NCBI RefSeq assembly: GCF_030410485.1
Contig: NZ_JAUHHC010000004.1
Location: forward strand, 322,128 to 386,127
Source: Roseateles violae
Lineage (GTDB): Bacteria > Pseudomonadota > Gammaproteobacteria > Burkholderiales > Burkholderiaceae_C
Direction of reading: 5' to 3'
Length of the DNA stretch: 64,000 nucleotides
The translations under genes were made by a program, and so were the position numbers. Below are positions 1 to 8,142 of this stretch, piece by piece. The notes beneath the pieces were generated by a model. That model saw only the letters and a list, made by a program, of their open reading frames with translations. It was not told where the DNA came from and ran no database searches. Position 1 is the stretch's first letter. Each line of letters starts with the position of its first letter.

Positions 1-1690
1 CATCGCCACCGCGCAAGTCGCCCACATGACCAGCGCTGACCTGGTCGCGCTGGGCACCTCCGGCATCCGTGCCCTGTCCAGCGCCCAGCTCGGCGCTCTG
101 GACTCCGCCCAGATCGGCAGCCTGACGACGGACCAGATCAAGTCACTGACCACCGCCCAAATCCGCGGCCTGGGCAGTGACGACTTGAACGCACTGAGCA
201 CCACTCAAATCCAGCAGCTCAGCACCGACCAGATCCGGGCGCTCACCACGACGCAAATCGGCACGATGGAAACGGCCGACGTGCAGGCGATGAGCAGCAG
301 CCACTTCAGCGCGATGACGACGGCCCAACTTGGGGCGCTGACGACGGCGCAGGCAGCCGTGATCAGCACCGAGGACCTGGCAGCGATCAGCAGTGCAGGC
401 ATTCGCGCCTTCAGCTCAGCTGATTTCCACGCCTTCGATTCGAGCCAGATCGAGGCGCTGACCAGCAGTCAGTTTGCGGCGCTCAGCAGCAGCCAAATCA
501 GAGGCATCGATACGGCCGACATTGCGGCGATCGGCACCGAAGACATTCATGCGCTCAGCACTGCGAGCTTGCGCGGACTGGATGCAGATCAGGTCCATGC
601 GATGACCAGCAGCCAAATCGGCGCACTGTCCTCCAGCCAGCTTGCATCGCTAACGACCAGTCAGGTCCATGCCCTGCAGTCGGATGATATTGGTGCCTTG
701 ACGACCGCCCATGTGGCGGCACTGAGTTCGGCACAGCTTCATGCGCTGACGACCGAGGCCTTCGTAGCCTTGGGCTCGGAGGACATCATGGCCCTCACGA
801 CCCATCAGATCGCCGGCCTCAGCACTGAGGAATTGGCCGCGATGACGTCCGCACAGATCCTGGGCTTCGAGGCAGAAGACATTGCCAAGATGGATATGAC
901 ACAGGCCGCGGCGCTGGTTCACAACACGGCAGCCACGGCGGCCATGACTGGCGACCAACTTGACGCGCTGTTCCTGACCTCGCCGATCATGCTGGACCTG
1001 AACGGCAATGGGATCGAGACCTTGTCCGCCAGCCATGGCGTGCACTTCGATCTCAACAACACCGGCAACAGCGCCAGCAAGTACGGCTGGGTCGGAGGTG
1101 GAGACGGCCTGCTGGCGATCGACCGCAACGGGGACGGCGTCATCAACAATGGCGGCGAACTGTTCGGCAACGGCACCATGCTGACCAACGGACAGCGCGC
1201 TGCGAACGGCTATATCGCGCTACAGCAGTTGGACGGCAACCACGACGGCGTGCTGAATCAGTCGGATGCTGCATTCAAGGACCTGCGTATCTGGGTCGAT
1301 GCCAACCACAACGGCAGGACCGACGCCGGCGAACTGAAGAATCTGGCCGATTTGGGCATCACGGAACTTGACTTGAACGCGAAGGCAGGCTCCGACGTCA
1401 ACAACGGCAATCTCGTGGGCCTAATCTCGGGCTACAAGACGGCCGATGGCGTAACGCACGAGATGGCCGATGTCTGGTTCGCGAAGGATGTGACACCGCA
1501 GGTGAACGAAGCGAAGCCGAGTGTTGGCCTGGGCGATGTGCTTGCTGCGCCGAGCAGTCATCTTCTCGGCGACAACAGTGACACGATAGCTTCGTCGACA
1601 CAGGCAACCAATGCGCACCAGGCAGCCATCGTCGATCGCAAACTGATCGATGACGAAGAACGCAACAGGCTCGGCGGCCCCCTGCTCTAA
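1..1690 (+). CDS. Type I secreted octapeptide-repeat protein, C-terminal part (5' end outside window)
   Basis: The reading frame is open to the left edge, so the in-window Met at base 26 is internal and the gene is partial. Counting from that Met, residues 1-288 are 36 tandem octads of the form (L/M/I/F)-(S/T)-(S/T)-x-(Q/D/E)-(I/L/V/F)-x-(A/G). Position 3 is Ser or Thr in 34 of the 36. Residues from about 320 form a C-terminal domain with calcium-loop-like stretches (DRNGDGVINNGGE at 366-378, DGNHDG at 403-408, DANHNGRTDAGE at 425-436), of the type found at the end of RTX/type I secretion substrates. A complete type I secretion system lies 5-12 kb away. The product is probably a surface or released adhesin-like protein. 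No enzymatic domain is visible. That the repeats carry glycans is inference from the neighbouring glycosyltransferases. Confidence 0.8.
   Translation, partial: IATAQVAHMTSADLVALGTSGIRALSSAQLGALDSAQIGSLTTDQIKSLTTAQIRGLGSDDLNALSTTQIQQLSTDQIRALTTTQIGTMETADVQAMSSSHFSAMTTAQLGALTTAQAAVISTEDLAAISSAGIRAFSSADFHAFDSSQIEALTSSQFAALSSSQIRGIDTADIAAIGTEDIHALSTASLRGLDADQVHAMTSSQIGALSSSQLASLTTSQVHALQSDDIGALTTAHVAALSSAQLHALTTEAFVALGSEDIMALTTHQIAGLSTEELAAMTSAQILGFEAEDIAKMDMTQAAALVHNTAATAAMTGDQLDALFLTSPIMLDLNGNGIETLSASHGVHFDLNNTGNSASKYGWVGGGDGLLAIDRNGDGVINNGGELFGNGTMLTNGQRAANGYIALQQLDGNHDGVLNQSDAAFKDLRIWVDANHNGRTDAGELKNLADLGITELDLNAKAGSDVNNGNLVGLISGYKTADGVTHEMADVWFAKDVTPQVNEAKPSVGLGDVLAAPSSHLLGDNSDTIASSTQATNAHQAAIVDRKLIDDEERNRLGGPLL
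26..889 (+). repeat. 24-bp coding repeat (36 octapeptide units in window)
   Basis: In-frame tandem units of 24 bp encode Ser/Thr-rich octads such as LTTAQIRG and LSSSQIRG. Bases 2-25 encode one more unit, IATAQVAH. Units differ at many nucleotides while the amino-acid pattern stays, so the array is old or under selection at protein level and is not a recent slippage product. Confidence 0.85.
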
Positions 1691-1708
1691 GCTGATATCG
1701 CAACGGCG

Positions 1709-1734
1709 GCGCGGCATTTCTAGAGATGCCGCGC
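1709..1734 (+). terminator. Hairpin behind the repeat-protein gene
   Basis: A perfect 9-bp stem (GCGCGGCAT / ATGCCGCGC) with an 8-base loop starts 18 bases after the stop codon. No T-tract follows, so it may be a terminator, an mRNA-stabilising hairpin or neither. Confidence 0.45.
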
Positions 1735-1893
1735 ACGCTATGCAGTAGAAAGAATCCGTCTTTTCGTTCGGAGAAGAGCAGTGCTTGCCAAGCAAGCAGC
1801 CAAGTCAACAGCATGCGGAAAACAAATCAGATGCCAGGCCTATCCCTCGCTATTTGATCATTCTGCGCTTTGCGACCGGCATAGACTCGGCAC

Positions 1894-2775
1894 ATGGGTC
1901 TTGGAACTTCATCGCCTGTCCGGCTGTATCAGATAGCCTATTCGAATTCGACGCTCGCGAGCGTGGATCCTGAATACCTGCTACTCGACAATCTCGACAA
2001 CCAGCGTCCTGACTGGTACGAGTATTGGGCGATACGCCGCTTCCTAATAAGCGAGCACTTGGCAGAGGACGCTTTCTATGGCTTCTTTTCGCCTAAGTTC
2101 AGCAGCAAGACCGGTTTGACGCACGCCAGCGTCACGAGCTTCGTGCAGACCCATGCGCCGAACACGGACGTCTACCTGTTCTCGCCTCAGCCCGATATGG
2201 GCGCATTCTTTCTCAACGTATTCGAGCAAGCGGAAGTTTTCGACCCGGGCTTCATCAAGGCTTTTGGTGCCTTTCTGGAGGCAGTTGGGCGGCCGACAAG
2301 GAATCTAGGCGGCATGATCATGGATTCTCGCCAGACCGTCTTCTCCAACTACTTTGTGGCCAGGCCTGCCTTCTGGCGTGAATGGCTTGCCCTGAATGAA
2401 CAGTTGTTCTGCATCTGCGAAGGGCCGGAGACCGCGCTGCAACGGGAGTTGACCAAACCCACCAGCTACGCAGGGGGAGCGCACCGCAAGGTATTCATGA
2501 TGGAGCGAACAGCTTCGTATCTGCTCAGCACGCAAACGCATTGGCGCAGCCGAGCGGCCGACACTTTTCGATTCGCCTGGTCGGCAACGCGCTTCTCGGA
2601 ACATCGCGGCGAGGCCATTCTGAGCGACGCTCTGAAGATCGCCTACCGAGACCAAGGCTTTCCGGAATACCTGGCGGAGTTCGTCAATCTCCGGGAGCGC
2701 TTCCGCGCCAGTGCCGCGGAGCGGCAGCCCATCAACGGCTCCGTCGACTCAATACGCCAGGAGATTGGGGCATGA
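1894..2775 (+). CDS. Conserved protein of unknown function in glycan cluster
   Basis: 293 residues with no motif I can assign. It opens with a segment containing VRLYQIAYSNST and YLLLDNLDNQRPDWYEYW, and lacks a signal peptide and membrane segments, so it is probably cytoplasmic. Its stop overlaps the start of the following glycosyltransferase (ATGA), so the two are translationally coupled, and it sits between the repeat protein and several glycosyltransferases. A role in sugar transfer or glycan assembly is inference from context only. I recall similar segments in capsule and rhamnan clusters but cannot confirm it. G+C and codon use are lower than in the rest of the window. The ATG at 1894 has no clear ribosome binding site. 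A later start is possible, but the conserved-looking N-terminus fits this one. Confidence 0.7.
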   Translation: MGLGTSSPVRLYQIAYSNSTLASVDPEYLLLDNLDNQRPDWYEYWAIRRFLISEHLAEDAFYGFFSPKFSSKTGLTHASVTSFVQTHAPNTDVYLFSPQPDMGAFFLNVFEQAEVFDPGFIKAFGAFLEAVGRPTRNLGGMIMDSRQTVFSNYFVARPAFWREWLALNEQLFCICEGPETALQRELTKPTSYAGGAHRKVFMMERTASYLLSTQTHWRSRAADTFRFAWSATRFSEHRGEAILSDALKIAYRDQGFPEYLAEFVNLRERFRASAAERQPINGSVDSIRQEIGA

Positions 2776-3863
2776 AAACCGCGTGCGCCATCATGGCGGT
2801 CTATAACGAAGCCGATGTGGTGCGCGAAGCCGTCACAAAGCTGATCGAGCAGGGTGTTGATGTCTACCTGATAGACAACGCGTCTACCGATGGCACCGCC
2901 GATGTGGTTTCCGACCTGGTTGGGCGCGGCGTGGTCGACATTGAGACGGCCCGCTTTCACGAGAACGGGCGGGAGGTTTACGACTGGACAGCGCTGCTGC
3001 GGATGAAGGAGCAGCTCTCGCGCAGGCTTGGCCACGACTGGTATTTGCATGTCGACGCCGATGAGATCCGCTACGCCCCCTGGCCGGAGCTCTCTCTGCG
3101 CGAGGGTTTGGATCGGGTTGACGGCGCCGGCTACAACCTCGTGAATTTCAAGCTGTTCAACTTTCGTCTGACGGCCGACACGCGCGTCTGCGGCGACTTC
3201 GAGTCGTCAATGACGCTTTATTCGAGTATCGAGCGATTCAACCAGCGTCAAGTGAAAGCATGGAAGGCGCACCCGGATGTCGACATCGCGTCGCTCGGGG
3301 GACACCACATTCGGGTGCCCGGCGGACGCGTGTTCCCGACGCGATTCATCCACAAGCACTACCCGGTGCGCAGCCTCGAACATGGTCGTCGCAAGATCCT
3401 TGCCGAACGCAAGGCCCGTTTCTCCGATGCCGAGAGGGCCCGAGGCTGGCATGTCCAATACGACCACCTCGCCGACGTCGATTCGAAGGACGTATTCTGG
3501 GATCCGGCCGCCCTCGTGGCTTTCGATTTCGCATGCGAGAGTCATGCGCTCTTTGTCGAGTCGAACAGCGTGCTGACCGAGTCCTTCGGTGAAGGCGGCG
3601 AACCGGTCAACGATGCGAATTTCGTGAATCGGTGGACTCTGCGGCTGACTCAGGCAGGCGTTGATCCGCAACATGCCACACAACTTATCGCCGCCGCGGG
3701 ACGCATCGCGCAGTTGCTATCGCAACAGGATCTGCCGCCGATCGCTGCAACGCCCGATGACGCGATTGCACTGCGTCGCATCATCGCCTCGTTCGCTCGC
3801 ATGCGCTACCTCGACGGGGATCCGTCGCTCTACGGGCGACTGCCACAATTGCGGTTTCGCTGA
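2772..3863 (+). CDS. GT2-type (GT-A fold) glycosyltransferase
   Basis: 363 residues. The N-terminus has the GT-A nucleotide-sugar fold signatures: MAVYNEADVV near residues 8-17, DNASTDGT at 35-42 and the metal-binding D-A-D at 95-97 (HVDADE). It probably transfers a sugar from a nucleotide-sugar donor in the cytoplasm; donor and acceptor cannot be read from sequence. The frame extends further upstream, but the ATG at 2772 is preferred. It is preceded by AGGAG at 2758-2762 and overlaps the upstream stop as ATGA, the usual sign of translational coupling. It forms an operon with the gene before it and faces the fucosyltransferase gene. Confidence 0.85.
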   Translation: MKTACAIMAVYNEADVVREAVTKLIEQGVDVYLIDNASTDGTADVVSDLVGRGVVDIETARFHENGREVYDWTALLRMKEQLSRRLGHDWYLHVDADEIRYAPWPELSLREGLDRVDGAGYNLVNFKLFNFRLTADTRVCGDFESSMTLYSSIERFNQRQVKAWKAHPDVDIASLGGHHIRVPGGRVFPTRFIHKHYPVRSLEHGRRKILAERKARFSDAERARGWHVQYDHLADVDSKDVFWDPAALVAFDFACESHALFVESNSVLTESFGEGGEPVNDANFVNRWTLRLTQAGVDPQHATQLIAAAGRIAQLLSQQDLPPIAATPDDAIALRRIIASFARMRYLDGDPSLYGRLPQLRFR

Positions 3864-3911
3864 GATCGATTTGACGGACTACGGCGCGGATTGCGTCACC
3901 TGATCAAGACG

Positions 3912-3932
3912 CAGGCGCGCCTATTGCGCCTG
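3912..3932. terminator. Hairpin between convergent glycosyltransferase genes
   Basis: Perfect 7-bp arms (CAGGCGC / GCGCCTG) with a 7-base loop lie in the 164-base gap between two convergent genes. There is no T-tract on either side, so its role as a bidirectional terminator is only plausible. Confidence 0.35.
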
Positions 3933-4027
3933 GGTCGCTGCTGTGTATTCCGGCTGCGGAGTCGTACCTTGCTACGAAACCCGTATTAATCTGGCTCCAT
4001 GCGAGTGCCATCGCCCGCGGCCTGATC

Positions 4028-5608
4028 TCAGGCGGGTTTGCGAAACAGGAAGCAGCCACAGGCGTAGCGCTGTCCGTCGGCCGTTTCGGGTGCGACATGC
4101 TCATCGAAGCGGCCGTTGTCATTGACGAGCGAGAACTCGACCAGTTCCAGCCTTCCAAAGCGACGCACGATGTCAGAGGCCCTAAAAATACGATGGGCAT
4201 TGAACACGACGCAAGGTTCACCGACCGGCACCACGAAGTACAGCAGGCCACCCGGCGCCAACACTCGCTCTAGCGCATCCATCGCGGTATCGGCGCCGTG
4301 GAAGTCGATCGGGTCCCCGTAGCGGCCCAGACCGATGTGTTCGATCACGTGCATGCACGATAGCGACTGGATCGAGCCATTATCGATCTGCAGATCGAGT
4401 AGGTTTGCATGACCAGCCACAAGGCCCGGCAGCTTCACCTCACAGGGCCGGTAGTCGAGAAAACGCATGGGCTGAAACGCCGATGCAATGGTAGTGAAGC
4501 GGTGATCGCTGCCGATATCGACGTGCTCCGCCACCGGGTTGGCAACCAAGCGGCGGGCGGCCCAGGCCGTGTGATAGACGTAGTGCGCGTCGATCGCCGT
4601 CGTGGTCGTGGCGTCATCCAGGCAGGGGCGCTGCTGCACGGTCCAGTCGGCGGGCAGTTGTCCCTGCGAAAAGAAGGTCTGAAAGTCGACGCGAAACTGC
4701 TCCCGGTCGAGGACTGCGCGGAAGTCAGCTGCCGGTGTCGGCGTCTCCAAAGCGTCACGCACTCGGCGCCAGCGGGGCGGGCACAGGTGCAGGGACGGCT
4801 GGTGAACCAGCGACCAGGGGTCCGGATAGCTCACGTCATCGCTGCCCGATAGCATGGCTCCCCACCAGGAATAGGTGGAGTTCGAGATCACATGGCGACC
4901 ACACAGAGACATCAGGCAAAGGTCGGCAAGATCGTCGCCGCTGCTTACCAGCGTGTGTGCGATGCCTGCCTGCTTCAGGAAATGGCTCGTGAAGTTCGGT
5001 TCGTCGGAAAACACGAAGAGGTCTAGGGGGCCGCGACGTGCGGCCAGCCAGCGCAACGATTGCAGCACGTAGTCTGTCGAGCAGATGCCATGATGGCTAT
5101 AGTCATGGCGGCGCAGGTGCACTGCGGTCGGCCTCACCGCGCTACGTATGCGGTCTGCCCACGATGCAACGGCCGGCTCGATACAACGCCGCAGTTGCTC
5201 GCGGAGCATCGCCAGATCACGCGCGTCGACAAAGCGGTGATCTTGCCAATAGCCATCCATCACAAGATGACTGATCTCAGCCGGCAGGCTGTAACGATCC
5301 GGCAGGCCACCTTCGGGTACCACGAAATCGGGCTCGCGCAACAGGCGGATGCCCTCGCCGCGCAGCGTGGCAATCTCGGTGCACTCGGCATCGGGAAGGA
5401 TGCGCCGCAATACCGAGTTGCGGCCGAAACCATCGCGCGCGAACGAACTTTCGTCGAAGGTCACGCGACTGCCGCTGGCACGCGCCAGCTTCAGCGCAAA
5501 CGCGATCTGAAATAGCTGGTTGCCAATGCCCCCTTGCAAGCGCTGCACCAAAGTACAGGCAAGAGGAGGTGCAGCGGTCGCGACGGAATTGGCGATGACA
5601 GCATCCAT
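4028..5608 (-). CDS. GT11 alpha-1,2-fucosyltransferase-like / DUF268 fusion protein
   Basis: 526 residues in two domains. Residues about 20-290 are a GT11 glycosyltransferase: GGIGNQLFQ at 26-34, the GDP-fucose motif HLRRHD at 164-169, and SNSTYSWWGA at 242-251. Residues about 310-526 match the DUF268 family, a small methyltransferase-like domain, with VDIGSDHRF near 363-371, HVIEHIGLGRYGDP near 420-432 and ALERVLAPGGLLYFVVPVG further on. GT11 enzymes add fucose or a related sugar in alpha-1,2 linkage. Whether the second domain methylates the sugar is inference. Single-domain GT11 proteins are about 290 residues, so the fusion is clear from length alone. The gene follows the GT25 gene by 21 bases on the same strand. 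Confidence 0.85.
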   Translation of the reverse strand: MDAVIANSVATAAPPLACTLVQRLQGGIGNQLFQIAFALKLARASGSRVTFDESSFARDGFGRNSVLRRILPDAECTEIATLRGEGIRLLREPDFVVPEGGLPDRYSLPAEISHLVMDGYWQDHRFVDARDLAMLREQLRRCIEPAVASWADRIRSAVRPTAVHLRRHDYSHHGICSTDYVLQSLRWLAARRGPLDLFVFSDEPNFTSHFLKQAGIAHTLVSSGDDLADLCLMSLCGRHVISNSTYSWWGAMLSGSDDVSYPDPWSLVHQPSLHLCPPRWRRVRDALETPTPAADFRAVLDREQFRVDFQTFFSQGQLPADWTVQQRPCLDDATTTTAIDAHYVYHTAWAARRLVANPVAEHVDIGSDHRFTTIASAFQPMRFLDYRPCEVKLPGLVAGHANLLDLQIDNGSIQSLSCMHVIEHIGLGRYGDPIDFHGADTAMDALERVLAPGGLLYFVVPVGEPCVVFNAHRIFRASDIVRRFGRLELVEFSLVNDNGRFDEHVAPETADGQRYACGCFLFRKPA

Positions 5609-5629
5609 GGATCTCGGGCTTTCTTGAGG

Positions 5630-6283
5630 TCAGGCGGCCGTGAGGCCATAGGTCATTGCGTCGTAGTTGACGTCACGCTGCTCGATGTCCGAGAACGAGG
5701 GCCTCTGGCGACCGAACGCGGGTGAGAAGATGTACCAGCGATCACGCCGCTGCAGCGTCTTCCATGCTTGGTCAATCGCCAAACGCGCCGTCACCGCAGC
5801 GCGGGGCTGCAGGCCGCGCAGAGCTTCCATCTGCGGGATGCAGTCAGCAAAGCACGCCAGTACGGCAGGCGCGTAACGACGGCTGACCAAGTAAGCGGCG
5901 GCCGACTGCGCCTCAAGCAATCGCGCAACGCCCGGCTCGCGAGGTGGCGGCGCCAGCACGGCCGTACCCATCAGCAATAGCGCATCCCAATCAACGCGTT
6001 CGTTAGCCAGCGCATTGAACGCGTTGACAAACTCGCCCCAGGGCCGCACGAGCTCGAAATCGTCCTCGAGCACCAAGCAGTAGGGTGCGCTTTCCTGCGT
6101 CAGGAAATGCGACAGCGCCGCGACATGCGACTTGGCGCAACCCAGTGCACCGAAGTCCGCGTCGGCCACTGCTGGCCATCGCTGAATCGCGGCCGGATTC
6201 AGCCCCTTCGACAAGCTGGTGGCCTGCAGATCGTTCCAGCGGTCGGCGCGCTTATCGAGATTGATGGCGTATATCTTCAGCAT
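5630..6283 (-). CDS. GT25 family (LPS/LOS-type) glycosyltransferase
   Basis: 217 residues from the chosen start. The N-terminus (MLKIYAINLDKRADRW) is the classical GT25 opening, followed by GCAKSH at 48-53 and the acidic LVLEDDFEL at 70-78. Family members add galactose or related sugars to lipooligosaccharide cores or to protein glycans. The frame continues upstream of 6283 for 49 codons, but that extension is unlike any GT25 protein and has no start signal, so the shorter start is used. It is probably transcribed together with the fucosyltransferase-like gene downstream. Donor sugar unknown. Confidence 0.85.
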   Translation of the reverse strand: MLKIYAINLDKRADRWNDLQATSLSKGLNPAAIQRWPAVADADFGALGCAKSHVAALSHFLTQESAPYCLVLEDDFELVRPWGEFVNAFNALANERVDWDALLLMGTAVLAPPPREPGVARLLEAQSAAAYLVSRRYAPAVLACFADCIPQMEALRGLQPRAAVTARLAIDQAWKTLQRRDRWYIFSPAFGRQRPSFSDIEQRDVNYDAMTYGLTAA

Positions 6284-6601
6284 GATGGCAGCTTGCCGGA
6301 AACGATTGGTAGATCGCACATCGGTGCATGGCGATCCCCTGATCGGTCTTGCAGGAGCCGACACAATGATCTTCCTACAGAGTCGCCGACCAGCGGACAC
6401 GTCGGCACCGGCCAGCGGTGCATCTGACATGAACTCTAAGGGGAGTACATGTCAGCAAAGAGCCGAATATGTGGACTTCGGTCGGTCAATTCAGATCACA
6501 GTTGAGCACCAGGAAAGTCCCGATAGCAAAACTTGCACCTCAAAGCTGAGGCGAGAGATCACGCAAGACCGAAACCGGACGCAAGCCAGCATGCAGTTTC
6601 T
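6284..6601. other. Gene-free stretch between the T1SS operon and the GT25 gene
   Basis: 318 bases without a supported gene. It carries the inverted repeat at 6424-6455 and a visible fall in G+C relative to the tolC-like gene to its right. I could not assign a convincing promoter for the GT25 gene here. Confidence 0.5.
6424..6455. repeat. Inverted repeat CTGACATG...CATGTCAG
   Basis: Two perfect 8-base arms separated by 16 bases. After one mismatch the pairing continues with ACTC/GAGT, giving a stem-loop with a short AAGG-type loop. No T-tract follows. It may be a protein-binding site or an mRNA structure. Confidence 0.5.
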
Positions 6602-8026
6602 TCAGCGCAACGGCGTCATCACCCCCCGCCCCTGCGACCAGATGATGGCCACCACCTGTTCGGCGTCGAACAAGGCGTTCACATGGGCGATGCGCATCGA
6701 GTAGTAGTCGCCCTCGGCGGCCATCACGTCGAACAGCGAGCGGCGGCCCAGCTGCTGCCATTGCTGCAGGGTCGAGGCGCGCACGCGTTCGCTGTTGCGC
6801 AGGATGTCGACGACGCGGCGGGCGCGGTCGAGCGCGGAGCTGGCGGCCTCGTGCATTTCCTGCACGCGGTAGCGCTTGGCCTCGATCGCCTCGTCGCGCT
6901 GCAGATTGGCGGCCTGCGCGCGGCGCAGCGCCGAGGTGACGGCCGCATCGGCGCCCGGCGTGACGATGGGAATGTTGACGCTGACGCCGCCGAGCCAGTC
7001 GCTCTGGCGCGTCTGCCCGGTCGAGGTGGAGCCATTGACCAGCAGGCTGACGCTGGGCCCCTGGCCGGCCTTGACCGATTCGGCATAGCTGAACTGCGCC
7101 TTGGCCTGGGCCGCGGCCTGGGCCACGTCGGCGGCCAGCAGCACGTCGGCCTGCATCTCGTTGAGATCGGGCAGCTGCGCCAGCACGGCGCTCATGCTGG
7201 CCGCGCGCGGCAGCGGGTCGCCGACGAAACGCTTCAGCCGCACCTCGGTCTGGCGCAGCGCCGACAGCGTCTGCGCATAGGACAGATCGGCCTGCTGCTG
7301 GGTCTTTAGCGCCTGCACCAGTTCGCTGGCGCGGCCGCGATCGGCCTTAGTGATGATCTCCAGCGATTCGACCAGGCAGGCCATCTTGCGCGTGTACTGC
7401 GCATAGACCTGGGCCTGCAGCTGGTAGCGGCCGCGGTCCAGCGCCAGCGCCACCGTCTGCAGCGCCAGCTGCTCCTCGGCGCCGGTCTGGCCGAAGCGGG
7501 CCGCGTCGGCCAGCTGGCGGCGCCATTCGGTCAGCTTGCTGATGCGGCCGGAGTCGTACAGCGGCGCCGTCACATTGAGCGCGCCGCGGGCCTGCAGGCC
7601 GCGCGCGGTCGTCACGCCCTCCAGCACGCCGCCGACATGGCCGGCCGTGCCGCCGACGCTGACGGTGGGCATGCGCTGCGCCTTGGCCTCCTCGTAATCG
7701 GCCTCGGCCGCCATCGTCAGCAGCTTCACCGCGCCGATGCTGCGGCTGCGCTCCAGCGAGAGCTGCACCAGCTGCTGCAGTTGCGCGCGCGGATCGGTGC
7801 TCGAGGTCTCGAGCAGCTCGGCATCGCGCGCCGCCTGCGGGTTCGGCGCGCCCTCGCCTTCGCAGCGGCTCTGGGCGGGCGGCGGGGCCTCGGTCGAGGC
7901 GGCTGGCGGCTGCGGCTTGGCGGGCGCCTTGCTCGGCGCGGCCGTGCCGGCATTCGACAACAGGGCCAAGCTGAGCAGAAGACCGGCGCCGAGGCGCGCG
8001 GATTGGGGGGTGGAGACGATGTTCAC
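6602..8026 (-). CDS. TolC-like outer-membrane efflux protein of a type I secretion system
   Basis: 474 residues from the GTG at 8026. This start gives a clean signal peptide (VNIVSTPQSARLGAGLLL..., cleavage near LLSNAGTAA), whereas the open frame to 8128 adds 34 non-signal-like residues. No good ribosome binding site marks either start. Two outer-membrane efflux repeats with long helical stretches are visible (LVQLSLERSRSIGAVKLL, GALNVTAPLYDSGRISKLTEWRRQLADAARF). The length fits TolC/LapE proteins (about 450-490). It should form the trimeric outer-membrane channel that meets the HlyD-like adaptor encoded upstream. Third gene of the glycosyltransferase-ABC-adaptor-channel operon. Confidence 0.88.
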   Translation of the reverse strand: MNIVSTPQSARLGAGLLLSLALLSNAGTAAPSKAPAKPQPPAASTEAPPPAQSRCEGEGAPNPQAARDAELLETSSTDPRAQLQQLVQLSLERSRSIGAVKLLTMAAEADYEEAKAQRMPTVSVGGTAGHVGGVLEGVTTARGLQARGALNVTAPLYDSGRISKLTEWRRQLADAARFGQTGAEEQLALQTVALALDRGRYQLQAQVYAQYTRKMACLVESLEIITKADRGRASELVQALKTQQQADLSYAQTLSALRQTEVRLKRFVGDPLPRAASMSAVLAQLPDLNEMQADVLLAADVAQAAAQAKAQFSYAESVKAGQGPSVSLLVNGSTSTGQTRQSDWLGGVSVNIPIVTPGADAAVTSALRRAQAANLQRDEAIEAKRYRVQEMHEAASSALDRARRVVDILRNSERVRASTLQQWQQLGRRSLFDVMAAEGDYYSMRIAHVNALFDAEQVVAIIWSQGRGVMTPLR

Positions 8027-8142
8027 GGACGCACTACCGGGAGCAGAACAGATGCCCCGTATGACACCATGCAGCGAGCGCTTGCGAAGCCGCGATAAGG
8101 AGGCCGCCTGCACCGCATATGCGGGCATCGCGCGCCGCGGGT

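Noticed and set aside
26-889. CRISPR array or direct-repeat element
   Set aside because: The 24-bp period is coding, without unique spacers, and varies at DNA level.
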